A DNA stretch of 64,000 nucleotides. It comes from Phaseolus vulgaris (Eukaryota > Streptophyta > Magnoliopsida > Fabales > Fabaceae). Within the stretch, counting starts at the first letter, position 1. Every line of letters begins with the position of its first letter. Below the pieces are notes generated by a model that saw nothing but the letters and a program-made list of their open reading frames with translations, had not been told where the DNA came from and made no database searches. This document shows positions 1 to 13,085 of the stretch, in pieces. Where the stretch lies: NCBI RefSeq assembly GCF_000499845.2, contig NC_023758.2, positions 32,456,069 to 32,520,068 of the forward strand. The letters are read 5' to 3'. A program made the translations under genes and the position numbers.

Positions 1-629
1 ACACTAGTAAGTGAAACAAATAGATTAAAATCTAGTTTTAGTCTATTTAAACTGTCAAGATAATTTTTATATAATTCTTTTTTACAAATATTTTTAAATA
101 CATTTTTTAAGATTTTTTGAAAACACATTGCATTTTTTTAGAGATTTATTCTTCTCAGTGAAAAAGTGTTTTTTTGATTATTTTTTTTTGTGTTATTGAG
201 ATAAAACTCTTCCGTTAAGAGGATTTTCATCTCTGTTTTTTAAATTTGGCCTAATCTTGATGTAATCAGGTGATATTGTTCTTTTGTTTAGTTTTTACTT
301 TGTAGTATTTGAACTTGATTGGATAGAACTTTCCACTTATGATACTTAAACATGATGTTATAATGGTAAAAAAACATTCTTGTAAGATTAAAAAAAAAGT
401 TGTTATTGATGTACATTGTTCTTGTAAACAATTGTTATAGGATTTAAATTGATTTTTTTAACAGGATAATTGATCTCGTTCAAGAGTTTATCAGGTTCAA
501 GACTGAGTATAAAATTATTAATAATAATTTTTTCTTCTCTTATAAGTTTGAATGTAAATTTATTTTGCTTCAACTAAGTTCTTTTAATATGTTAATTAAT
601 TCTGTAAGTGTTTCCTTCTATTTTTTTTT

Positions 630-787
630 AAGTTTTCTAAAAAATTTCAAAGTTTCCTCTCAAACTCGGTCTGTTTTTTCAACAAATCTTTTAAGTAAAT
701 ACGTCTTTAAGTTTTCTAAAAAAAATTCAAAGTATCTTCTCAAACTGGGTCTGTTTTTCTAACAAAATCTTTAAAGTAAATACGATT
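630..787. repeat. 79-bp tandem duplication
   Basis: Two adjacent copies begin at 630 and 709. Both start with AAGTTTTCTAAAAAA, run through a CTCAAACT(C/G)GGTCTGTTTTT core and end near AGTAAATACG. They differ by a few substitutions and small indels, so the duplication is fairly recent. It has no coding value. Confidence 0.75.
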
Positions 788-1614
788 TAACTTACTACGC
801 CATCTTATTTGTTTATGAATGATTGTTCACTGTTTACTTGTTTGATTGCTCACTGTTTACTATTCATCGTTGACATGTACTCTAATATTAGTACTTTCTT
901 TTTTGAACTTTATACTTTTTTATTAAAATTTTCAATTTATCTTATTTTAGATAGGTTGCACAAAATACGCATAAATAATCCAAATGAAAAATGTATAAAA
1001 TAAAGTTAATAAAAAAATAAAAAAATTGATTAAGTTTTTTTATAAACAAAAGAATTTAAAGTTTGATGAGAAAAAATAAATACGTAAAAACATTTAGTAT
1101 TCACTAAGCCTTAATATTTGATAATAAATAAATAAAATTCTCAATTTTTTTAAGTAATGGTAGACGTGTACCAACATTTTTCTCGACATCATCCCAACAC
1201 CCTATAAAACTTTTTTAAAAAACTAATTTAGAATTTGGATCCTCCCATATTTAAATTCTTCATAAGTTATTTTAAGTTATTTTTCATCAAAAATAATTTT
1301 AATTAATAACTAAAATTTAATTTTTTATTTTATTTTTTATAAAAAATGTGCTTTCATTACCTTTTGACAAACTTGTTTTAGTCTCTATATATAGTTATCA
1401 AAATTTAGAAAACAAGTTAATTTAATATTTTGTTTTAATTTTATAACAGAAAAAATTGTCATTTTAAATAATTTGAGTATGAAAAAACTGATTTAATATA
1501 TTTTTAAAATTTGGAAGATTAATTTCTCGATTTAAAAGTATCGCTACTAAAACTAACGAAAAGTATATATACTAAAATTTACTTTTTTTTCTCTACTAAT
1601 CTTATTTTTATTTA

Positions 1615-1742
1615 AAATTTATTTTAATCATTAAATGTCGTTATTAGGTTATAAATGTTTTTGTACATCTCATATTTTAAATTTATTTTAATCATTAAAT
1701 GTCATTATTATGTTATAAATGTTTTTCACATGTCATTAGTGA
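1615..1742. repeat. 64-bp tandem duplication
   Basis: The block beginning AAATTTATTTTAATCATTAA occurs at 1615 and again at 1679, differing at a few positions. It is followed by a second small direct repeat around ATGTCATTAGTGAC near 1730-1765. This is simple AT-rich duplication with no sign of function. Confidence 0.6.
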
Positions 1743-2199
1743 CTTAATGATGTCATTAGTGACTTTATGCTTTTGTAAATGTTTCAACCTCAAGTCCGTT
1801 TAGACAATATCATTATAATTAATCATCGCATTTACAGTATTATCTGCTTTGGAGTTTGGTGCTCCGTCATGGTTTTATCTTAAAAGACGTCTCGATAGGA
1901 TAAGAGAGGAAGGTGTATTTAATTGTTTTTGGCCTCGATTGAGTCCTAAACGATGTGAGACTATTGAGTGTACTAGAGCAGTTTGAATTGTTGATTATAT
2001 TTGAATGAAATGCATAATTTGTTCTTCTTCAAGATAATTCATTCATTATGGAGAGGTAAAAATAAAAGTGTGAAGGAAGAAAGTTTTTTGCGCTCAATTG
2101 AAGGGTAATATGTTTATGTTGCCATGTTACTTGTGTTGCTTTTCCATTTGTTAGATTGGATACATGGTAATATAATAGGACAATATAAGAACTAGTCAC

Positions 2200-2940
2200 A
2201 TAACATGCATTACATTTATTAAGACCTTGGACAGTTTAAGATCCTATAGGCAGTCTATTGAGACATTAGACGATCTATAACCCCCTAGAAAATCTCATGA
2301 CCAAAAGATCATATGCGGAATTTATGTTTTGATGATAACAAAATCAACCTAAATGGTTTATTTGGTTCTTAAAAAGTTTTATACAACTGCATTACATAGT
2401 AAACTCTTTGAGCGTTTACAATATTTGTTTATGATAAACGATTTGATAAGACTTGTTAATTGCATAATAGAATTCAAATTGAATATATTATTTGTGATTG
2501 GAATGATATACTTTATATGTGATTTAAATGATCTAACATTGGTTAAGTAGAAGCTGTAATATAAAATAGATCCTATGAGCGTCTACAGTTTTGTTCATAC
2601 TAGAAGGTCTAATGAACGTGTTGAATGAGGAATATGTTTTTTATTTTAATAGTTAAACAAAATCTTCTAAATACATATATCTATTAAAAATGTGTTCAAT
2701 CAAAGAGATAGTGTATCCATTGTAATTATTTACTTTGTGAAATTATATCCTTGTGAGTTTTCTTGTGTGTTGATCTCTCGTTACTTTTGTTGTTGCTCAT
2801 GCTTTGTTATTTACTTTATTCTTATGGTTATACAATCATTTAGACAATTATGCTAGACAATCTGATTTGTTCTTACTAGATAGTTTATTAGACAATCTAT
2901 CTTTAGTCACTGTGAAAATAGTTTAATGCTTCATTCAAAC
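2200..2940. mobile_element. degenerate LTR-like remnant (Athila-type, weak)
   Basis: The text contains dispersed motifs such as TTAGACGATCT, TTTTGATGATAAC and TAGACAAT. Similar motifs occur in the LTRs of the Athila-like element at 52790-55510 and near 60560-60660. No gag or pol coding is visible and no edges could be fixed. I infer an old LTR fragment; it could equally be unrelated AT-rich DNA. Confidence 0.25.
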
Positions 2941-3399
2941 TCCCTCTCCTTCTAGAGCCAACTGCACCTACACACGCACCACACAATAGAACCGATCACA
3001 CCAAATTATCACCGACCACACAAAGACCAACCATGGTGAAAAAAACAAGACACGCCAACCACTTTCAAGGGCGTTAGACTGACGCTGGAGAAGAGGAAAG
3101 GGAAAACCACAAAAATGAGGATAACGCTAATGGAGGAGAAATGGAAAAGCAAACAACAAAATGGAGGAGAAGCACACCACCAAACAAAGAAACACTAATG
3201 GGGTATAGAGAAATCAAAAATTTGGAAATCTAATTCCCCCAAACTTTTTAATTGGCATGAACCCACAATTACTTAAAATAATATTATTATTGTCACGTCC
3301 TCAATTATCAACAAGACATAAGACACATTGCGATATCAACTTATTGACACTTTATGTATATTTATTCGTTTATTTTTCATATCAAAATAGTAATAATTC

Positions 3400-3850
3400 A
3401 AGATGTTAAAGGTGTGTCATGTGTGGTGAGAAAGAGGATATTCTTATTCATTTGTTCCTAAACTGTAAGATTGCCAAAACAGTTTGGAATTTGTGTTATA
3501 TCGGGATTGGTAAGGTAATTGTTCTACACTTTGAACCAAAACAACATTTAAGACAATTTAATATTCTAAGATTATATAAGGTTGGAAATAGAGCCTGTAA
3601 ATGTATTTGGATCACCATAACAAGACAAATTTGGAAACAAAGGAATATCATACTATTTAGGAATACAACAATTGATCCATTGGAAATTTTTAAGTTAGCC
3701 CAAGTAAAAACTTGGTCATGAATTATAGGTAAAGAGAGTCTTGCTGCTTTTTCTTATTCCGATTGGTGTATTAACCCTATAACATGCTTGAAATCTATAA
3801 AGAAGCGAAAAACATTAAAATGGATGTTTATGCTCAACTTTTTCGTTGAT
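3400..3850 (+). mobile_element. LINE 3' fragment: zf-RVT (RT-associated zinc-binding) region
   Basis: The frame at 3419-3721 reads MCGEKEDILIHLFLNC and then KTVWNL. This is the C-x2-C/E-D-x-x-H-L-F-x-x-C ... A-x-x-V-W pattern of the zf-RVT domain that closes the polyprotein of plant L1-like LINEs. After the stop the same frame continues with a degenerate tail (SDWCINP and following). Everything upstream, including the RT itself, is missing, as expected of a 5'-truncated LINE insertion. No poly(A) tail or target duplication could be fixed. Confidence 0.6.
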
Positions 3851-5333
3851 TATCCTCACATATGGTAATTTTGATCTAAACTTTGATCTGCTGAGAGGCT
3901 GATAGTCTTTTTTTGTATTGTAGGAAAAGTGATTGTTGTTTTGCATGAACGAGATCTTGTAATTAAGATCACAAACATTTTTTATGACAATGCATCTTCA
4001 AGTTTTGCCATACAAGTTTATGTTGTTCAAGGGACACAACTTTATGTATGTTCACTATACTAGTGACAGATTAGTCCTTATTTTTCAAACGACAATACTC
4101 CAGACCTTTGACACTTTCTTTGCAGATGAATTCCTAATTCTTGAAAATCCTTTCTTCATCTATATTGGTTGGTGTCAATGTTTTGTAGTTAGAAGGCTAA
4201 AGTGAACAATCTGATATGCAACTAGATACATATATGGCACATTCTTTGTTGTCTAAACGATCCTCTAATTTAAGTTGGACTAAGTGTTAATTTTTTTAAT
4301 AAAATTAATCTATGATAAAGTTATAAATATAGTGTTTAGGAAGAAACATGATTCTTATATAGTTTTTGTTGTGTGTGTTCAGACATAATTTCTTTTTAGT
4401 TTACATAATATTTTTTTTTTTGTGTAGGGGGCATGATCTCTTTACTAATTAACTTGCATTGGATTTTTGAGTTTTTTTATAAATGAATTGGAACATACTT
4501 AAATATCCTAATTAATTTATTATATCTTTTGTTGAGAAAAAAATGCTAAAAATGTATGATTACATTCAATTATGAAAAAAAACCTTAAAAGATTCGAGTT
4601 TGAAGACCACGTAAAGAAACTACTTTATATTGTTTAAAATACAAAACGGAGTCAAATTTCGCTATTAAAAAACTAAAAATATATACTTTCAATCTTTTAC
4701 TCGAAATAATTAATAAATATATGTTTTAAATAATTATAAAAATATTTTTTTGAAACACAACAAATGAATTAATTACTCCGTTTAGAATATTCGGATCGGG
4801 ACCGAATAGTAAATGGGAATTGCTATTATTTTCATAAAAGACCTGGGTAAATTAAGAAAAAATGAGTAATTGTTGTGTCAACGAAAGATGTAACTTTCTA
4901 AGGAGCATTACAAAAACAATATATTGTAATAATATATTTTGGAGCTATTCAGAATTCATACAAATCTAAGTTTCAACCCTTTCTTCTGTTACTGTGCTAG
5001 GGCCTCAAAATCCCTTTCTTCATCTTCTTCTCCGACGCAATCTCATTCTCATTGCTTCTATCTGTACCAACAAACTTCAGTGCTACACTTTTCAACGCTC
5101 CCAATTTAAAGTTCCATTTTCTAGGTACTGTATCGCCTCGATTTCCTCATTCTTCTCAATTCAACCTCCATTGTGCACAATAATAACCTTTTGAAGACAC
5201 CACCATTTTGTGATTATCTTTTTCTGAGCTTAATCTAGCTGTTTCAGATCTTGGGTTTCACATCAAACTTCGAGTGAATCTTGAACTCCAATGAAATAAT
5301 ATTGTTTTTTTCATTCATAACCCCGCACCCAAA
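3851..5333. other. intergenic DNA and probable 5' leader of the next gene
   Basis: AT-rich DNA to about 4980 has no recognisable coding. From about 4985 the text becomes C/T-rich (TTCTTCATCTTCTTCTCCG), typical of a plant 5' UTR. A possible leader intron runs from CTAG|GTACTG near 5124 to GTTTCAG|ATCTTGG near 5247. This would put the first coding ATG at 5334. The leader intron is inferred only from splice consensus. Confidence 0.4.
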
Positions 5334-6407
5334 ATGGAGATTTCGAGTGGAGGTTGTTCTCCCAGAATCAGGTCTGAATACCCGAGGAAGGAGGGATCCG
5401 AGGGAACCCCTGTTAAGCGGTTTGAACTCTCTGATCGTGATCGCAATTATGAAATGCAATCAATGAATGCTTTGGATATTCTGAGAGAAACTGTTAGGAT
5501 TCTTAGGTTCAATTCATGGGGTTTCGTTGCAATCGCTGTTATGCTTATATGTCCTGTTTCTGCTGTGCTTTTGTCTAATGTGATAGTGGATATGACTATT
5601 GTGAAGAATCTGTCTATTAGGCTTATGTTGGTTGCCCAAGCTAGTGGTCTTCCTCTCAGACCAATTATCAAACAGTCTTGTCAGCGATTTGCAGAGACTG
5701 TGGTTTCTTCAGCCATGTGCTTTCCTTTGTATTCTACTTTGTTGTTATTGTCCAAAGCTGGGATTGTCTATTCTGTAGATTGTACTTATTCCAGAAAGAA
5801 GTTTGACGCTTCCAAGTTTTGTGTGATTGTTTCTAAGATTTGGAGGAAGATCCTCTTCACATATCTGTGGGGGTGTGCGCTTGTAGTTGGTTGCATCACC
5901 TTGTTCTGTGTTTTCCTTGTTGCGTTCTGCAGTGCATTGGCTGTTCTTCGGTTTTCCCCAGATATTGTTGTGTACTGTGCAATGATGGTTGGGCTGGTTT
6001 TCTCGGTTGTCTTTGCCAATGCCATTATCATCTGTAACATTTCGATAGTGATCTCTGTGTTGGAGGATGTTTCGGGAGCGCAGGCAATGCTGCGGTCTAG
6101 TATTTTGATCAAGGGTCAGACTCAGGTGGGTCTACTGATATTTCTTGGATCGACTATAGGGATGGCCTTTGTGGAGGGCTTGTTTGAGCACAGAGTAAAG
6201 ACACTGAGCTATGGTGATGGATCTTCAAGAGTGTGGGAAGGGCCACTCTTGGTGGTGATGTATTCATTTGTAGTGCTTATAGATTCCATGATGAGTGCAG
6301 TTTTCTATTTCAGTTGCAGATCTTCTAGCCTGGAGATCTCAGATTGCGAAGGCAACTCAATTTTAGAAACTATGACCATTTCTGCTGAATCAATAGGAAT
6401 TCAATGA
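5334..6407 (+). CDS. multi-pass membrane protein of unknown function (plant-specific family)
   Basis: One uninterrupted frame of 357 residues starts at AAAATGGAG, which has A at -3 and G at +4. Residues 1-55 are polar and probably cytosolic. Hydrophobic stretches follow at about 62-85, 122-147, 172-204, 209-243, 264-283 and 303-327, giving about six membrane segments, then a short polar Ser-rich tail. It resembles a plant family of intronless 'transmembrane' proteins that includes Arabidopsis At1g31130-type sequences. That likeness is from memory of the overall pattern, and no biochemical role is assigned. An alternative start at Met44 (MNALDIL) would remove only the polar head. There is no frameshift or stop, so it is probably functional. 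Confidence 0.8.
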   Translation: MEISSGGCSPRIRSEYPRKEGSEGTPVKRFELSDRDRNYEMQSMNALDILRETVRILRFNSWGFVAIAVMLICPVSAVLLSNVIVDMTIVKNLSIRLMLVAQASGLPLRPIIKQSCQRFAETVVSSAMCFPLYSTLLLLSKAGIVYSVDCTYSRKKFDASKFCVIVSKIWRKILFTYLWGCALVVGCITLFCVFLVAFCSALAVLRFSPDIVVYCAMMVGLVFSVVFANAIIICNISIVISVLEDVSGAQAMLRSSILIKGQTQVGLLIFLGSTIGMAFVEGLFEHRVKTLSYGDGSSRVWEGPLLVVMYSFVVLIDSMMSAVFYFSCRSSSLEISDCEGNSILETMTISAESIGIQ

Positions 6408-8849
6408 CATTGTCAGCATGGTATTGATTATGCCAATTGAATTAATAAGATGAAGAGGATGCGGTAAGAGTTTGTTCCCTGAAAACTGGGTTGCAATTGA
6501 GGAACCTTGCAAGTTGCAACATTTTATCCATTGAGCATTAGATAGGAAAGCTATGTTGAGGGGATGACTTTGAATGGCTTTACCTTAACGAGCTAGCTCA
6601 TTTCGGCGTACGGAAATTACTTTTTAGTTATAATACAAACATGGAGAAATATGAAAGCCGGATAGTCAATGTATTGTTTTTTGAGTGTTAGTAGAAAAGA
6701 TAATATTTTATAGGCAAATGTAAGAAATTAATTTGAATCAAACCACACTTTTGTTGTTCTCTTGTGATACACAGTTTGAAGCTTCTTCCTGTATACTGTA
6801 TTGGGTAACAAAGAGAAATTTTCTGCTTAATTGATCTTTTGTTTCAAACATTTATAACTACAATTAGCTTATGTAGATCAACAAGCTTATCACTAATCAG
6901 TACTATTTGAAAAGATGTCATAGGTGAGTGAGTCTATTGAATTTTGTACTTTTATCTGCCTCGTTATTTACAAATATCTCCTGATACTTAATATTTCTTT
7001 CTTTTGTTCTAAAATGTTTAGGGGTCTTTCAAGGATAAGGCATCCCACAAGCCTCACCAAGAGGTCTTAGGTTGGTATTTACTAATTCGCCTATTAAGGA
7101 CTTGCCGTGAGGTTTGAAAGGTTGTTCCCAGTGTTAAACTTGATGCCTTTTTCAGTTTTTATTACATTGTTAAATTTTATACATATAAAGAATAAGTTAT
7201 CTGTTGATAATCAGTATGCTCCATGTGGATTTTTGAAAAAGTATCCAGAGCTCATTTGTACTGAGAAATCTCTCTCTGTCTAGATCACTAAGGGATTCAC
7301 CTTCTGAATTTACCATGCATTGAATGATCTTTCTGTGTGCCTAACTGCTTATTCCTTCTAGCTCTATGTAGGAGAATATTTGTTAAACTTGTAAAAAATT
7401 TGTTGTTTCACATTTTGACCTAACAAGGTTATAAAATATAAGTGTAGTCTGATGATCTGCTCCTTCAATTTGCAACAAAGTTGAGCATGGCCTTTCTACT
7501 TCCCTGAGTGCAGTAACCTTCCCTTTACTAGATGATGATCCACTGCTAGAAGTACCTTGTTAGAGAGCAAAAAAATACTGCGGTTGAGGCTTCTTTCATA
7601 TGGCAAGCAGGGTATTTCATTCTATTTTGTTTGTTTATTGCATTTGAGGTTGGCAAATTTTTGTGCCTGACAAATATTGTTTAGCAACCTATTTTATTCT
7701 CGAAAGAGTGGTAGCAACATGTTATTAAACAATCCTTTTAACACACTCTTATAATGGTTAAAATTTATTAGAAATTACAAAATTATGAAAGATTGATGAA
7801 ATAAGATGCTGAGATCCACGACATTGTTATTTTCGTAAATTTCAATCAACAAGAGTGTGCATTTAAAATAGTGTATTTCTAGCATTTCTCTTCATTCCAA
7901 TGGTTCAAGGAATTTTTATGGCCAAATTGAGTGATCAAAATATTATGGTGTTAAGATGTGAATGAGAAATGCTCAAATCTTCTTATGCAAGACTAAGGCT
8001 CTATTTGGATAAATTTATCAATAAACACTTTTAGGAGAAGAAAATAAAAAGATAAAATTAATTAAGCTTTTTTATAAGTAAAAAACAACTTGTGCATTTT
8101 AACTTTTATTAAAAAAAGTGCTTTCATTTAACTTAATTGTGTTTAAGTTTATTTTCATGGAAAAAGATTGACTCAATTTATTTTCTTTTTGTACAAATAT
8201 TACTTGTGTATCTTGGCAAGAATACCAAATTGAGTAATAAAGTAGTAAAGTTGTATTTATTGAGAGACTTGTGTGATAACTAGACAATTCAAATATTATT
8301 TTTTTGATTTAAGGTAAAATAAAAAGGTAAACAAATTTAAAAGATAATTGTATATAAAATAAAAATAATTAAAGACTTCGAAAATTTACCGAATAGTTAA
8401 TTTGACTTTAATTTCACCAGACCTTATATGCAATCATTATTTGATTTTGTTCAATCAAGATTATGTCATCAACTCTCAAAATTATTTAAGTCTTAATATC
8501 TTAATACAAGTAATTTGATTCCATTGGCAATACATTGAATTAGTATGATTAAAGTAGTTGCTTTAAGAAAAAAAAGTTTTAACTATGATTTGTTGCCTTC
8601 TTCAATTCATAACTCGTGAATTTTCCTATTACAATTTTTTTGAACAACAAAAAAAGGATGATTAATTAAAAATAGGGCTGGATGTTTTGAGCTATGAAAG
8701 AAATATATTATACATAACTTTTCTAACACTCTAGCACCCACACGATGAGGAATTGGCTTTTCTTTTTACATAGTTATAAATCTAAATCATCTAAAGTAGA
8801 ACTCCTTTCTCCTTCTATCTAACAGAATATGTTTATTTAAAAAAAAATA

Positions 8850-9080
8850 CATTTCAAATTATAAAATTTGAAAAGATATTTCCAGTATAATCTAGAATAT
8901 ATTTTTTTCTTAAAAAATTACATTTCGGATTATAGAATCTAGAAGGTATTTATGGAAATACCTTCCGGATTTTATAATCTAGAATGTTACTAAAAAAATA
9001 CATTCTAGATTGTAGAATCCAAAATATATTTCTGGATCTACAAATACCTTTTGGATTGTATAATTCAAAATATATTTTTT
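8850..9080. repeat. cluster of quasi-palindromic CGGATTATAxAATCTAGAA units
   Basis: Motifs such as TTTCGGATTATAGAATCTAGA, TCCGGATTTTATAATCTAGA and TTCTAGATTGTAGAATCC recur every 40-60 bp. Each core is nearly self-complementary. The same family appears near 14690-14850, 34550-34750, 50570-50720 and, best preserved, at 61431-61765. Confidence 0.6.
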
Positions 9081-10280
9081 AAGGGTTAAATGATCTTTTT
9101 GTCTAAACTATGGGGTGCCAAAAGAAACTCTGAAGTTGTAGGAGGAAAACGCCTAAATCACAACATGCCTTAATCACAACATGTGTAAATATTCCTTTGC
9201 TTCTAGTTTTAACAACAATTAACAAAGAATCGTTGTTAAAAGCGACTTAAAAATTTCAAAATTATCACCACACCTTTTTGAAGATTTTTTATTAAGGAAC
9301 CCTTACTGAAAAAGTGTCGTAAATGATTATATTTACACTAGTGACATTGATGAATCTAATGGTTATTACATAATCTAACATGTCCACTCTCTTCTAAAAA
9401 CTTTGAACCAATCACATTCACCATTACCTATATTATTCAACTTTAAGATCACTCTCTCCTAAAATCAACCAACTTATAGCTGAAATCTTGGTAGCTAATT
9501 ATATATCAATTTATAAATTATTTATTAATAATAGAAATTACTTTAGATACCAATAATATTTTTAGTGTTTAAAATATTATTTAATTTAGTCAATATAGTA
9601 ATTAATTATTTTTTGTCTATAAAATTAGTTTATATTTAATAATGCGATAAAATTTGTAATCAAGAATACTAATTAAAAAGAAGATAAAAAAAATCCACAA
9701 TAATGGAATTAATTTTCAAATCAAAGATCAAATCAATCAATATTGTGTCTAATTATGATTCATTGAAACATAACACATTTTTTTTTCTAATCATATAACA
9801 CTCAACCAAGAGTTTTTATGATATGGTCATTACCATTTCAAGGTTGTTTTGATGCACTTTTATGTTATAATTCTTAAAAACAACACCAAAAGTTTATCCA
9901 CGTAAATTTTGAACACTTAATTCCTATGTTTGAAGTACAAGGATCAATTTTTGTTTAAGAGTATTCTAAAATAGAAAACAAACAAAAACTAAATCAAGTA
10001 ATCAAGGCTAATTGGAGAAGAAAACTAAACAAGACATATTATTTTAAAAACAAAGAAAGATTACACAATTAAAGGTGATTAAAGATTAATGAAAATAATT
10101 ATATCAAACATATAATAGGCATGCAATAACAACTATCATCAATTAAGATTAACCAAATATTTGGATAAAAATAAAACCATGAGTCACTCTCGAATTTGTG
10201 ACTGAATCAAAATGTTTATAAAATAATTAATAATGACATGTTTTTTAATGAAAATCTAATTAGAGATCAAATTGTTATAA

Positions 10281-10395
10281 AGTGAAATTTAAGCCTAACT
10301 CAACCCCATAAAACCAGTTTATAGGATTGAGGTTTGCACCCACTTATATACAATGAAATGTCCTTATCTCTAGTCGATGTGGGATCTCCATCACA
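10281..10395. repeat. dispersed repeat of the AAGCCTAACTCAACCC type
   Basis: The segment runs from TAAGCCTAACTCAACCC through AGTCGATGTGGGATCTCC. This wording recurs across legume genomes as a short non-coding dispersed repeat. Diverged relatives lie at about 44935-45000 and 62405-62460 in this window. I cannot say whether it is a MITE, TRIM or SINE derivative. Confidence 0.5.
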
Positions 10396-11425
10396 AATTT
10401 GCAACAACTTTTGTCATGGATTTAGCGACCAACTCATTAACCATACATGGAATCCTTAAATCAAATTGATCTAAAAAAAATTCAATTAACTTTCACACAT
10501 AAGAATTGAATAGAAAACATCAACATTAACATGTTCTTGATTAAAATGCATCATGTTTAAACCAAAAACTCTGATGACCAAATAATAAATTCGTATTTGT
10601 GATTTAGAAGATAAGATCAGTAAAATATGATTTTTATTCAAGAACACACAAAGCATTTAGTACAATCAATTAAAAAGTGGAAATAAGCAAAACTAGCCGA
10701 TTGAAATGAAGAATAATCCATAGAATCCAAGACCATTCACTTTAATCGATTGAAATTACTTGAAACTCCTTATGCAGTGAAGTATGTCTCAACCATTAGT
10801 TTGAAGTTTAAGAACTCAAGAACATTTAAGAACGACAAATTATAAAAGATAGAAGAAATTAAAGATAAAAAAACACGCCACTCTCAAGAGAAAGATAAGT
10901 GCAAGAGGAAAATCACCTCAAAAGGAATTTACCTCAAAAGGTGAGTTATGTTACAAATAAGAGGATACATGTTTATATATACTAGTTATAGAAAATGAAG
11001 GTTTTATTTTATCACTTGTTTGGTAGGTACATATATTTTTCCAAACAAAACTCTTGTATGAAATATGAAGAGTTTAGTACATAATTTCTCAACCTACACC
11101 CTTGTTTTTTAGAGCTAGCTTTATATCCAAACTAAAGTACCTTAAAATTTTATTTAAAGAAAAACATATATTTTATATTTTTATTTACAAGAAAATTATA
11201 AAAAATATTAAGAATTTTTTTTATATTTTCTTTGAATCTATTATGTATTCCTCTTATGATTCTTCCTCTATAATCTTTTATTGACTTTTTACATTCATTT
11301 TCTTTATTTCTTCTTTTTTAAACCCTTATAAACTTTATCTTCAGGTAACATATAAATAGGATAGTGATGTGTCCATGAATAGTAACATCATAATAAATTA
11401 ATATTTTAATTAGATTTTTACTTTA

Positions 11426-11530
11426 CTCTTTAATTTAAATATTATTTTATTATTATAAAGAGTTTTAATTTAAAATATTATTTTATTATTATAAAGAGTT
11501 TTAATTCATTATATTATTTTATTATTATAT
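11426..11530. repeat. about 36-bp tandem repeat, three copies
   Basis: The unit TTTTAATTTAAAATATTA followed by TTTTATTATTATAAAG is repeated with start points near 11426, 11461 and 11497. The last copy is diverged. It is low-complexity AT DNA downstream of the AP2/ERF gene. Confidence 0.6.
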
Positions 11531-11992
11531 AATGAATTGTGAAGTGAGTGTTTTTACTATTAGGAATGTCAAAAACAACTTTATATCATATTAATATTCT
11601 TTGATTTGGGATGAGATTAGATTAGTGTATAAGGATAAATTGTATATATCTCTAAATAATGCAAACTAATACTTTTGTTAGTTTTTTATTTTCATCTTTA
11701 TGCAGTATAATTCGCAAATCACCTTGTACAATTTTTTTTCATTATTCTTTAACTCAATTCGATACTAAGTGAACAACAAAAGTAAATGATAATGTAAAAA
11801 AAGCTTTATTTAGGATGAAATTAAAGAATATGGGCTAAATGGCATCTCTATAGTAAAAGATAAAAAAGAATATCTATGCTACTCCAATTTTATTTTCTGC
11901 GTAGCTAGAATGAAAATGAAAAAGTGAGCTCCCAAATGAGTGAAAGACAATTTTGTTCCTCACTATAGTGCCTCTACGTCAAACGTTAAGAG

Positions 11993-13033
11993 TTAGCATC
12001 CTAAAAAACCTTCGAATTCCTTTCCATTTTCTGGTCCAACTTGTAGCCTCAAACACTCAGACACTCCGGTTAAGGTGTAAAGACAAGCCGAGAATTTACG
12101 TTCATACTTCATCCTGAAAGTTTCTCTACCTAAGGATGAATCATCAACATCGTAATAACTGTATTCCTCTATCGCTCCCACCATCTCTTCTGCTATCTCA
12201 AATGGAGAAAAAGAGTAACTCAGTGATCCAGCACAGTCCAAAAACTGAAAATCACAAGCTTCCAACTCTCCTTTACCACTCACAATGTGCTTGTTTTCAT
12301 CATAAACATGATCACCAAAATTATACCCGAAGCTGAAATCTTCCCCGCTACACTTTTGGTTAGAAGTTTCTTCATGAGTTCCGCAGCTATGGTCACAAGT
12401 AGTTATGTCATAAGAACCATAACTAGCACCATAATAACTTTCTTCAACAATCCCATTTCCTTTCATATCTACAAAATTCCCGTAGTGGGGTTCTTCTGTT
12501 TGGAGATATAATATAGGTTCTGGTTCAGGCTGAGATTCATGTTCTGGTTCAGGTTGAGGTTCTACTTTGGTTTCTTGATCATAGTGGTTACTGGGAAGAG
12601 GAGAGGTAACCCTACATGAAGAGGCAAAGTTTCTAGCTTTGAGCCTAACAAGGAGGAGTTTGGCAATTTTTGGAGGAAGAGCAGAAACAGAAGGAGAATA
12701 TTGGGATGGAAAAAAGTTAGTGCGAGTGTTGGCACCACGAAGCAAACGTGCTGCAGCATCATAAGCTCTTGCAGCATCTTCAGCATTGTCGTAAGTGCCT
12801 AACCAAAGTCTAATGTTCTGTATGGTGTCTTTGATTTCAGCCACCCATCGCCCTGAGGGTCTTTGTCTCACCCCAATGTAACGTTTGTTAGCTCTTCTAG
12901 CTCTAAGTATAGCAGCAGCCATTGAAGCTGCTTCTTCCCTTAGTTTTTCCCATTCAGTGTTACCTTCTTCACTGTTCTTTTCTCCTCCTTCACATTCCCA
13001 TCTTTTTCTCTTGTTTGCCATTTTCCCCTCCAT
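11993..13033 (-). CDS. AP2/ERF transcription factor, ERN/RAP2-11-like
   Basis: Single-exon gene; 346 residues from the chosen start. Residues 52-108 form one AP2/ERF DNA-binding domain ([18 protein letters not shown], then [20 protein letters not shown]). It has the Val at position 14 and Asp at 19 seen in the ERN/RAP2-11-like clade. It is followed by [14 protein letters not shown], a conserved tail of that clade. A Glu/Pro repeat ([16 protein letters not shown]) and an acidic Ser/Tyr-rich C-terminus look like an activation region. The frame is open upstream to 13144. A TATA box at 13086-13091 makes Met at 13033 (MEGKMANK) the first useful start; Met at 13021 has better context (AAAATGG) and is the alternative. 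In legumes, ERN factors of this clade control nodulation genes, whereas RAP2-11 acts in low-potassium signalling. Which applies here cannot be read from the sequence. Confidence 0.9.
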   Translation of the reverse strand: MEGKMANKRKRWECEGGEKNSEEGNTEWEKLREEAASMAAAILRARRANKRYIGVRQRPSGRWVAEIKDTIQNIRLWLGTYDNAEDAARAYDAAARLLRGANTRTNFFPSQYSPSVSALPPKIAKLLLVRLKARNFASSCRVTSPLPSNHYDQETKVEPQPEPEHESQPEPEPILYLQTEEPHYGNFVDMKGNGIVEESYYGASYGSYDITTCDHSCGTHEETSNQKCSGEDFSFGYNFGDHVYDENKHIVSGKGELEACDFQFLDCAGSLSYSFSPFEIAEEMVGAIEEYSYYDVDDSSLGRETFRMKYERKFSACLYTLTGVSECLRLQVGPENGKEFEGFLGC

Positions 13034-13085
13034 GAGGCTTTCTTTTACGTTCGATCGTGCATTGCAGCACTGGCCAGCGCACGCA

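Larger units (their letters stand above)
1..3399. other. AT-rich intergenic DNA without a gene
   Basis: The open frames here (for example near 565-762 and 809-1003) start at non-ATG codons, are low-complexity and match no family I know. The stretch holds two short tandem duplications and a weak LTR-like remnant, listed separately. Nothing else in it can be supported. Confidence 0.6.
6408..11992. other. gene-free AT-rich interval
   Basis: The first few hundred bases are probably the 3' UTR of the membrane-protein gene. The rest has no frame longer than about 60 codons with recognisable content. It contains a quasi-palindromic repeat cluster (8850-9080), a dispersed repeat (10281-10395) and a 36-bp tandem triplication (11426-11530), listed separately. 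Confidence 0.6.

Noticed and set aside
3984..4205. 73-codon frame downstream of the LINE remnant
   Set aside because: No recognisable motif, no promoter or splice context, and composition like random A/T-rich DNA.
5244..6112. Antisense and alternative frames under the 5334-6407 gene
   Set aside because: They are shadows of the coding frame; the + frame has the membrane-protein pattern and a good start context.
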